Source of the DNA: Bombyx mori | Lineage: Eukaryota > Arthropoda > Insecta > Lepidoptera > Bombycidae | Length of the DNA stretch: 64,000 bases | Assembly: GCF_030269925.1 (NCBI RefSeq) | Contig: NC_085116.1 | Coordinates: forward strand, 2,480,001-2,544,000 | Direction of reading: 5' to 3' | In this document: positions 59,901-64,000 of the stretch, piece after piece | Layout of the letters: the number at the start of each line of letters is the position of its first letter | Numbering within the stretch: the first letter of the stretch is position 1 | The notes under the pieces: model-generated | What the model was told of the DNA's origin: nothing | What the model saw: the letters and a program-made list of their open reading frames with translations, nothing else | Database searches by the model: none | Position numbers and translations under genes: made by a program

Positions 59901-62730
59901 GTGGGGGACCCGCACTACACTACGTTCGACGGGCTGCGGTACGACTTCATGGGCCGCTGCTCCTACACCATGCTGCAGGCGGGCAACCTTACTGTCGACG
60001 TGGAGAACGTGGCCTGCTCCGGAGCCATCTCTGAGGTAGCATCATCATCATCATCAGCCTTTATCTGCTCACTGCTGGACATAGGCCTTCCCCAATGCCT
60101 TCCACAGAATGCGGTCCTCCGCCTTCCGCATCCAACGACTTCCCGTCGTGCGCACCAAGTCATCGGTCCACCTGGTTGGAGGACACCCCACGCTCCTGGT
60201 ATCCATCCGTGGCCTCCATTCGAGGAATTCCCTCCCCCGCCTGGCGTCGCTGGCTCGGCAGATGTAACCGGTCCATTGCCACTTTAGCCTGCTAACTTTG
60301 AGAGCTATGTCGTCGACTTTGGTTCTCCGTCGAATTTCTTCGTTCCGGATTTTGTCCCTTAGAGAAATACCGAGCATAGCTCTCTCTATCGCCCGCTGTG
60401 CGACTCTTAACTTATGGGCCAGCCCGCCTCAATCAATCTCAAAAATCTTCATCTCTGAGGTAGCCAGTTTTTTTTTATTGCCTAGATGGGTGGACGAGCT
60501 CACAACCCACCTGGTGTTAAGTGGTTACCGTGGAGTCCATAGACGTCTACAACGTAAATGCCGCCACCCACCTTGAGATATGAGTTCAAAGGTCTCAGTA
60601 TAGTTACAACGGCTGCCCCACCCTTCAAACCGAAACGCATTACGGCTTCACGGCAGAAATAGGCGGGGCGGTGGTACCTGCCCGTGCGGACTCACAAGAG
60701 GTCTTATCACCAGTGAATACATATGAACACAAACCAAACAACTATTACACATTGGAAGGGATGCACGTTTTTTATTCAATGTTCATAGGATTTTAATTCA
60801 CTTCAACTAACTTTTAAGTAACAAAAAAGTTTACTGGTGATAGGGTATCTTGTGGGCTCATGCGGTTAGATACTACCTTCCTTTCTATTTCTGTCGTGAA
60901 GCAGTAATAGGTTTAGTTCTGTAAAAGCGGCCGTTGTACTGTAAAAAAGTGAGACTTAAAACTCATGTCTGAAGGAGGATAGCGGCATTTATGTTGTTGA
61001 TGTCTATGGGCTCCGACGATCACTTAACTTCAAGTGAATCGTGAACTCCTCCGCCCCACTAAACTATAAAAAGATACATTTTTAATTTACGAGTGAAATT
61101 CATTAGTAGTGTTAATAAATATTCTAAACGCCTTGCATGTTAGATTTATTTTTGTTATTGTCCGAAACAAATACCCTTTTAATCATTCGCACATTATTAC
61201 TTGCCCATCAGGAAATGAATCTAACACCATACAAAGGTGCAGGCTCACCTTCTTGCACCAAGGCCGTCAACTTGAACTACGGAGAAATTAAGGTCCATCT
61301 GAAGCAAGGAGGGTTTATACTTGTGAATGGGAAGGAAGTCGCCACACTGCCCGTTATGATCGGGAATGTCAGAATCAGAGCGGCTTCATCTCTTTTCCTC
61401 ATCGGTGAGTCTAATATTTGTCAACATTCAAGACCTGGATCTTCTGATGGAACCACCACCCTGACTCTTTCTGCCGTGAAGCCGTAATGCGTTTCGGTCT
61501 GAAGGGTGGGGCAGCCGTTGTAACTATACTGAGACCTTAGAGCTCATATCTCAAGGTGGGTGGCGGCATTTACGTTGTCGATATCTATGGGCTCTGGTAA
61601 CCACTTAACACCAGGTGGGCTGTGAGCTCGTCCACTCATCTATGCAATAAAAAAAAATACTAATTCAATATAATATCATTCAAAGACCCCAAATCGTTCA
61701 ATGTTTTGCTGTACATGAGAATAAATAATAAAGATTCTGATTTTTTTTTGCTCCAGTGCAACTTCCCAACAAAGTGGATCTCTGGTGGGATGGCAACACA
61801 AGAGTCTTCATAGATGTGCCACCAGAATTCAAGGATAAAACGAAGGTAGAATTATCATAAGAATGACATTTACTGAATTTTAATATTTCCTTTTCTGGAA
61901 GGTCAGGTTCAATAGACTCTTTGAATCAAGAACACAGTTTTAAAGAGTCTATTTTCATCAGAGTAGTAAATGTTTCTGGGAAAATTAATAAGATATAATA
62001 TTGTTTTGGAAAAACTACCACTTTCACCCCGTCTAATGGACATATGCGCACTGTCACTAAACATAAAAGTCACTTACAATGTTAAGGCCTACTTCATGTT
62101 AACACGCGAAATTTTGTGCATATTTTGGATTCACGGTGCTGTTGAGGTCGAATTAGGCTAAATAATTCACAGCCCACTGAGTTTGTCGCCGGATCTTCTC
62201 AGTGGGTCGCGTTTTCGATCCGGTGGTAGATTCTGTGAAGCACTGCTCTTGCTAGGGTCAGTGTTAGCATCACTCCGGTTTGAGCCCCGTGAGCTCACCT
62301 ACTAGTACTTTTTGAATTTGTAGTTCAGGGCTCTTCGATCTGTCCTAATAGGATAAAAGCATAACTTCCGCATTAAAGACTGAGAGGAAATAGATTTTTC
62401 TCTTCGGTAGAAGTTCAAAGCATTTTGTATTCGTAGACCAGGAGGTGAGCATGTTTTTTTCATTCAAAAATTAATCTATATTAAAACAACCTATAATTTG
62501 TTTTGCTCAGGGCCTCTGCGGAACTTTCAATTTGAACCAGAAAGATGACTTCTTAACGCCCGAGAATGACGTGGAACAGTCAGCCCTCGCGTTCGCCAAT
62601 AAGTGGAAGACCAGGGAGTTCTGTGCGGATATCGATAACAAAGAACCGGAGCACCCCTGCGTGGCCAACGTCGAGAACAAAGCTGCAGCCGAGAAGTACT
62701 GCAGCAAGCTCATGAGTAATCTGTTTGAAG
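38994..62730 (+). CDS. hemocytin: Hemocytin (hemolectin/vWF-like), 5' part
   Basis: Giant secreted humoral lectin of hemocytes that acts in hemolymph clotting and nodule formation; the silkworm protein is about 3,100 residues. Nineteen phase-consistent exons give residues 1-1002: 38994-39085, 41694-42017, 42755-42801, 44734-44893, 46828-47051, 47577-47768, 49779-49819, 50884-51113, 52440-52594, 53477-53619, 54475-54637, 55981-56105, 57662-57728, 58318-58419, 58993-59236, 59840-60035, 61212-61404, 61757-61845, 62511-62730. The start MRRIFFSFILIYCTFNCEAG is a signal peptide. A YGG-repeat segment (about 50-120), EGF and sushi-like modules (about 155-346), VWD1 (about 419-590), C8 (591-688), TIL (689-769) and VWD2 (from about 787) follow. 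The last exon ends in phase 1, so the gene continues beyond the window. Identity rests on domain order and insect C8/TIL sequences; strong. Confidence 0.93.
39270..39383 (-). mobile_element. LINE 3' tail fragment in hemocytin intron 1
   Basis: GGGCAGATGAGCATACGGCC, TGATGGTGAGTGGTTACCAT and AAGCCGCTGCCTACCG; reverse orientation. Confidence 0.75.
39765..40625 (-). mobile_element. Jockey-type LINE with RT fragment
   Basis: The longest copy of this family here. The 3' UTR (39765-39970) is followed on the minus strand by HFDKAARHENSLVAAGNYI (near 40160), then IPWAPKVKYLGITLDRGKAF, ILGRLYLMICRRSKLSL and NKVTLHKTCI, the C-terminal region of a Jockey/BMC1-like reverse transcriptase. Frames are broken and the 5' end is missing. 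Confidence 0.8.
40690..41380 (-). mobile_element. Second Jockey-type LINE copy, decayed
   Basis: Again 3' UTR (CCACTGAGAAGATCCGGTGA) then minus-strand RT traces (RTKLSLGNKVTLKKTCIRPV near 41170). More diverged than the adjacent copy, with a small internal duplication near 40970-41060. Confidence 0.7.
41694..42017 (+). CDS. hemocytin: Hemocytin exon 2: YGG-repeat segment
   Basis: Encodes about ten short units built on (K/T)xGYGG (HYGGTKTVYGGTKTGYGGTK, then GYGGPHGGYGGSNMGYG). The composition is Gly/Tyr/Thr/Lys, likely disordered and extensible, lying between the signal peptide and the first EGF-like module. Exon 8 carries a short echo (HGYGHTGGPHGSYG). Unit codons vary, so the array is not a fresh duplication. 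Confidence 0.85.
42163..42595 (+). mobile_element. Bm1-type SINE, full length
   Basis: Starts AAGTCGTCGTGGCCTAAAG (box A region), box B GTGTTCGAATCCCGCAGGCG, body, and tail TAAGCAATAAAAAAAAA. It is in hemocytin intron 2. The anticodon-like loop differs from the other copies (CATTGCAGTCGTATCGAGC). Confidence 0.9.
43576..43827. mobile_element. hAT-type MITE with 8-bp target duplication
   Basis: The ends CAGCCTTTCCCAAGGTGGG and (inverted) CAGGGTTTCCCAAACTTA match the hAT CAG..TTTCCCAA type. The 8-bp duplication TTCTAATG (43568-43575 and 43828-43835) is exact. 252 bp, non-coding, in hemocytin intron 3. Confidence 0.85.
44734..47768 (+). CDS. hemocytin: Hemocytin exons 4-6: EGF and sushi-like modules
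   Basis: Exon 4 holds an EGF-like unit (CDPECRNTGICVDTNTCLC, then GKYCE). The exon 4/5 junction encodes a sushi-like unit (C-SYPPLPMNARRKC, then CTITCMEGYKF and GEWQP). Exon 5 ends with a second EGF-like unit (CVNGGICLSLNMCQC). Exon 6 holds another sushi-like unit (KCFGDGEKFSCKLKCPRG). Cys spacing is the evidence; adhesion or glycan binding is inferred from the family. Confidence 0.8.
45405..45597 (+). mobile_element. Jockey-type LINE fragment
   Basis: ACTTCGATAAAGCGGCACGA to ACCGGTCACCGTTCTCGTCG; encodes HFDKAARHENPLIVAAGNYI then PDPAERMESS. Hemocytin intron 4. Confidence 0.75.
45790..46096 (+). mobile_element. Second LINE RT fragment (different subfamily)
   Basis: Encodes, across frameshifts, MTYTRVVVFAHAA, IAVGALWFVRN and RYFDKAMRHDYRLIVAAA, the RT C-terminus of a related LINE. 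Decayed. Hemocytin intron 4. Confidence 0.6.
46098..46343 (-). mobile_element. SINE, 5'-truncated
   Basis: TTTTTATTGCTTAGATGAAT through GGTGGTGGTACCTACCCGTG; reverse copy lacking the tRNA-like part. Confidence 0.82.
46450..46685 (+). mobile_element. LINE 3' tail, second subfamily
   Basis: AGCCCGCTGAGTTTCTCGCC, TTAGCAAATCCCACCCCTCC, GAAACTGGAAAGGCCACCGG and a terminal A-run. Hemocytin intron 4. Confidence 0.7.
47127..47492 (+). mobile_element. TIR element with invertible-looking core, copy 3
   Basis: Left arm AATACGCTTTTATTAG as in copies 1 and 2, right end ACTATTATTTATT. The core 47276-47373, bounded by AAGCGTGGGGTGC and GCACTCCACGCTT, is the near-exact reverse complement of the core of copy 1. 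Hemocytin intron 5. Confidence 0.7.
47818..48055 (-). mobile_element. SINE, 5'-truncated
   Basis: TTTATTTCTTAGATGGTTGG through GTGGTGGTATCTACCCGTGC; reverse copy 50 bp after hemocytin exon 6. Confidence 0.82.
48367..49725. mobile_element. hAT-like non-autonomous element, 1.36 kb
   Basis: 26-bp perfect inverted ends beginning CACGGAATAGATAAATAAGG; the exact 8-bp duplication ATTAATAC lies at 48359-48366 and 49726-49733. An 8-bp duplication fits hAT-group transposition, but the ends lack the usual CAG start, so the superfamily is open. No transposase frame seen (longest about 84 codons). It fills hemocytin intron 6 to within 53 bp of exon 7. Confidence 0.82.
50100..50190 (+). mobile_element. 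SINE fragment, decayed
   Basis: CCTGCCTATCTCTGTCGCGA and AAAGGTGGGGCAGTCGTATT resemble the SINE body. No ends. Confidence 0.4.
50200..50392 (+). mobile_element. Jockey-type LINE 3' UTR with tail
   Basis: TTTCCGATCCGGTGATAGAT, AAGCACTGCTCTTGCTAGGG and a terminal AATAGATAGAAAAAAAAA. Confidence 0.7.
51054..54637 (+). CDS. hemocytin: Hemocytin VWD domain 1 (exons 8-11)
   Basis: Starts at CLSWAGVHYKTFDGKIYR, the typical VWD opening (C-x-GDPHYxTFDG), although GDP is replaced. It continues with CQHVLIRDAKEHKYTV, IYLEDKPF, VQVNLDNAGVTLKWD and EVSVLLWNNTEGLCGKLDGN. The usual CGLCG near the end reads EGLCG here. Confidence 0.85.
51488..51795. mobile_element. Helitron-like repeat (CTGACCCGGCAAACG type)
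   Basis: CTAGCTGACCCGGCAAACGT through GAGGACAAACATTGTGACAC to ATTTATATATATTAAGATG. A widespread insect repeat type; Helitron assignment tentative. Hemocytin intron 8. Confidence 0.55.
52650..52897 (+). mobile_element. SINE, 5'-truncated
   Basis: TGGTGGTAGGACCTCTTGTG through CCATCTAAGCAATAAAAAAT; hemocytin intron 9. Confidence 0.85.
53184..53367. mobile_element. Foldback MITE with two nested hairpins
   Basis: A perfect 36-bp inverted repeat (53184-53219 and 53332-53367; starts GTTTTGTGGTTCCCTCAGAA). Inside it a second imperfect pair (GACCGCCTAAGTTTAGCTTT and its inverse at about 53257-53276). 184 bp in total, ending about 110 bp before hemocytin exon 10. Confidence 0.78.
53650..53897. mobile_element. 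Helitron-like repeat, inverted relative of 12608
   Basis: TATAAATCTACAGTGGTTTT through GAACGGGTACAGCTAGT. It starts 31 bp after hemocytin exon 10. Confidence 0.5.
55036..55483 (+). mobile_element. Bm1-type SINE, full length reference copy
   Basis: Box A TGGCCTAACGG (55049-55059) is a perfect match to TRGCNNARYGG; box B GTGTTCGAATCCC follows; then body and tail CATCTAAGCAATAAAAAAA. The best-preserved pol III promoter among the copies. Hemocytin intron 11. Confidence 0.92.
55655..55895 (+). mobile_element. RTE-type LINE 3' end
   Basis: Broken frames read GRPKKTWMECVNDD, MRERG and DGREWNRKICCADPT-like residues, the C-terminal signature of RTE-clade elements, then TGGGATAAGGTGGAGAAAAA. Hemocytin intron 11, ending about 85 bp before exon 12. 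Confidence 0.7.
56612..56808 (-). mobile_element. Jockey-type LINE 3' UTR fragment
   Basis: ACCGATGCTGATAGCCTTGA through GAGAAACTCAGTGGGTTGTG; reverse orientation, directly before a SINE. Confidence 0.75.
56817..57084 (+). mobile_element. SINE, truncated at both ends
   Basis: GCAATTTTTCTAATGAAATTCG through CTTATTTCAAGGTGGGTG; it lacks box A, box B and the 3' tail. Sequence then switches to the GC-rich block at 57085. Confidence 0.75.
57085..57430. repeat. GC-rich block of unknown origin
   Basis: Contrasts sharply with the AT-rich flanks: ACCGCCCCTTAAGCTGTAGG, internal echoes of CATAGGTTC (57297-57330). No open frame and no family recognised. It abuts the truncated SINE, so it may be part of an inserted LINE. 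Confidence 0.4.
58993..59236 (+). CDS. hemocytin: Hemocytin TIL domain (exon 15)
   Basis: Trypsin-inhibitor-like cysteine-rich module linking the D units: CPEGKIYKACGPDVQASC, CVEGCFCPEGLLLEAGRC and CVQPADCPCRLRNKSF, with the usual ten-Cys pattern. It splits in phase 2 to exon 16, which opens VWD2. Confidence 0.88.
59382..59803 (+). mobile_element. Jockey-type LINE 3' end with tail
   Basis: Encodes HFNKAARHQNPLIVAAGNYI then PDPADRMESS and a stop, followed by the full 3' UTR and terminal AGATTAGGTAGGAAAAAAAA. The most complete 3' end of this family. Its tail ends 37 bp before hemocytin exon 16. Confidence 0.82.
59840..62730 (+). CDS. hemocytin: Hemocytin VWD domain 2 (exons 16-19)
   Basis: CGAVGDPHYTTFDGLRYDFM is a canonical VWD opening. 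NYGEIKVHLKQGGFILVNG, VDLWWDGNTRVFIDVP and GLCGTFNLNQKDDFLTP follow, then a linker and the start of C8 (KYCSKLMS). CGLC is again incomplete (KGLCG). The exon 16 donor is duplicated by a LINE insertion. Confidence 0.88.
60041..60449 (-). mobile_element. RTE-like LINE insertion at a hemocytin splice donor
   Basis: The minus strand reads MLGISLRDKIRNEEIRRRTK, LKWQWTGYICR, GCPPTRWTDDLVRTTGS and KALGKAYVQQ, a LINE reverse-transcriptase C-terminus. The (ATC)n at 60041-60055 is its microsatellite tail. A 15-bp direct duplication CATCTCTGAGGTAGC (60026-60040 and 60450-60464) flanks it and contains the last 10 bases of hemocytin exon 16 plus its GTAGC donor. Confidence 0.88.
60468..60716 (-). mobile_element. 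SINE, 5'-truncated, next to the LINE insertion
   Basis: TTTTTTTTATTGCCTAGATG through AGAGGTCTTATCACCAGTGA. It starts only 3 bp after the duplicated splice donor. Confidence 0.85.
60836..61072 (+). mobile_element. SINE, old
   Basis: TATTTCTGTCGTGAAGCAGT, TGTCTATGGGCTCCGACGAT and CCCCACTAAACTATAAAAAG; diverged and 5'-truncated. Confidence 0.65.
61440..61658 (+). mobile_element. SINE, 5'-truncated
   Basis: CTCTTTCTGCCGTGAAGCCG through ATCTATGCAATAAAAAAAA; it starts about 35 bp after hemocytin exon 17. Confidence 0.82.
62170..62310 (+). mobile_element. Jockey-type LINE 3' UTR fragment
   Basis: ACAGCCCACTGAGTTTGTCG through TGAGCCCCGTGAGCTCACCT; hemocytin intron 18. Confidence 0.7.
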
Positions 62731-62764
62731 GTACGCTGAGTTTATTCATAATAATAATAATTAT

Positions 62765-63012
62765 ATTTATTTATTTCTTAGATGGGTGGACGAACTCACA
62801 GCCCACCTGTTGTTAAGTGGTTACTGGAGCCCATAGACATCTACGACGTAAATGCGCCACCCACCTTGAGATATAAGTTCTAAGATCTCAAGTATAGTTA
62901 CAACGGCTGCCCCACCCTTCAAACCGAAATGCATTACTGCTTCACGGCAGAAATAGGCAGGGTGCTGGTACCTACCCGCGCGGACACTCAAGACGTCCTA
63001 CCACCAGTAAAG
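62765..63012 (-). mobile_element. SINE, 5'-truncated
   Basis: TTTATTTCTTAGATGGGTGG through CTACCCGCGCGGACACTCAA; it starts 34 bp after hemocytin exon 19. Confidence 0.85.
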
Positions 63013-63254
63013 CTTACTGATAATATTTTGAACTTCTTCTCTAGAAAACTTGATACTGAGAGTCCAAATGTTATGTCCATAATGCAACGCTTGACACATG
63101 TCTAAAGTCAGTGGTTTGTTGTATTGATGCAACATGCAAGTCACAAGCTTCATTTTTACCTTTTAACAAGAATGTTCTACAAGTATCAATTTAGATATAC
63201 TTTGAATAGATGATTCCTAAAAATAATCGAAGCATTTACCAGGAAAAAAGTATT

Positions 63255-63488
63255 AGACCGGGTAGGCAACACCAGCTTGCCTACTTCTGCCGTGAAGTAT
63301 TAATGCATTTTAGTTGTCATAATTAATGAAGGATGGGGGTAGCCGTCGTTGCTGTAAAAACTGAGACCTAAGAACTCATGTCTTGAGGTGGGTGGCGGCA
63401 TTTACATTGTAGATGTCTATGGGCTACCGTAACCACTTAACACCAGATGGACCGTCAGCTCGTCCACCCAACTAATCAATAAGAAAAT
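63255..63488 (+). mobile_element. SINE, old
   Basis: CTACTTCTGCCGTGAAGTAT, TGAGGTGGGTGGCGGCATTT and CACCCAACTAATCAATAAGA; diverged, 5'-truncated. Confidence 0.7.
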
Positions 63489-63520
63489 GTAATGCAATAA
63501 ACACGCAAACGTAATTTTAG

Positions 63521-64000
63521 TTAGGACCACTTATTGTTGCGCTTGAAGCGCTTGCGATAAAGAGACCGAACCCCGGTTATGTCCAGATGCTAGAACCACT
63601 GATTATTGCTCTTCAAACGCTTGGGTTAAAGATACCGAATCTCGATTATGTCCAGAAGTTAGGGCCACTTATTGTTGCCCTTCAAGCGCTTGGGATAAAG
63701 AGACCGAACCTCGGTTATGTTCAGAAGTTAGGACCACTTATTCTTGCCCTTCAAGCGCTTGGGTTTAAGAGACCGAACCCGGTTATGTCCAGAAGTTAGG
63801 ACCACTTATTGTTGCCCTTCATGCGCTTGGGTTAAAGAGACTGAACCCGGTTATGTCCAGAAGTTAGGACCACTTATTATTGCCCTTCAAGCGCTTGGGC
63901 TAAAGAGACAGAGCCCAGTTATCTCCAAAAGTTAGGACCACTTACTTATTGTTTCCCTTGAAGCGCTTTTGTTAAAGAGACTCCAGAAGTTAGAACCTCT
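63521..64000. repeat. Minisatellite, 69/68-bp unit, about 7 copies
   Basis: Units begin TTAGGACCACTTATT and contain GCCCTTCAAGCGCTTGGG and GGTTATGTCCAGAAG. Starts of successive units at 63523, 63592, 63661, 63730, 63798, 63866, 63934 and 63992 give periods 69, 69, 69, 68, 68, 68 and 58. The array runs off the window. Confidence 0.9.

Noticed and set aside
59813..60039. GC-rich frames in alternative phases
   Set aside because: Shadows of hemocytin exon 16, whose frame contains a canonical VWD opening.
60069..60377. Host gene encoding a WTGYICR/RWTDDL protein
   Set aside because: It is the C-terminus of a LINE reverse transcriptase with target duplication and microsatellite tail.
63041..63112. 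Next hemocytin exon after CTTCTTCTCTAG
   Set aside because: The acceptor looks good, but the phase-correct frame stops after about 12 codons and lacks C8-type cysteines; exon 20 is probably beyond the window.
63587..63935. Repetitive protein-coding gene
   Set aside because: The frames read through a minisatellite; the period changes from 69 to 68 bp and shifts the frame, and there is no codon-level conservation.
1..64000. CRISPR arrays, operons, bacterial transfer
   Set aside because: No regularly spaced short repeats with unique spacers and no prokaryote-like gene packing; all genes are intron-rich and insect-like.

Overview
The window is nuclear DNA of a lepidopteran, very probably Bombyx mori or its wild relative. 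The reasons are spliced genes with canonical GT/AG introns, an AT-rich background, more than 20 copies of a tRNA-derived SINE of the Bm1 type, many 5'-truncated LINE tails, mariner, PIF/Harbinger, hAT and Helitron-like elements, and a gene whose domain order is that of silkworm hemocytin. No bacterial, viral or CRISPR features were seen.

Layout. 1-12.5 kb is transposon-rich and holds no host gene that I can support: a PIF/Harbinger element (777-4740) with its MADF and DDE genes sits inside a SINE, followed by a broken mariner (5014-6304), LINE tails, Helitron-like repeats and a tandem pair of small palindromic elements. 12.5-21.5 kb (+) is a ten-exon gene for a secreted AA15-type copper lytic polysaccharide monooxygenase with two extra C-terminal cysteine modules. 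24.4-27.1 kb (+) is a six-exon TPRG1L-family gene (hSac2 domain). 31.2-38.2 kb (-) is a three-exon gene for a basic, probably nuclear protein of unknown function with an E2F-like site upstream. From 39.0 kb to the right edge (+) lie the first 19 exons (1,002 codons) of hemocytin: signal peptide, YGG-repeat segment, EGF and sushi-like modules, a first VWD-C8-TIL unit and a second VWD. The gene continues beyond the window.

The unknown gene and hemocytin are head to head with about 775 bp between start codons; TPRG1L and the unknown gene are tail to tail. The genes do not form a pathway: LPMO (probably chitin or cuticle oxidation) and hemocytin (hemolymph clotting and nodulation) are secreted, while the other two are predicted to be intracellular.

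No wholly new biological system was recognised. The most informative unusual items are a frame-neutral cassette exon inside the TPRG1L domain, a LINE insertion that duplicated a hemocytin splice donor, a repeat family whose core is inverted between copies, two hAT-like elements with exact 8-bp target duplications, VWD domains lacking the first Cys of the CGLC motif, and the duplicated cysteine module of the LPMO. All gene models come from reading frames, splice-site phase and family knowledge; no database search was run.
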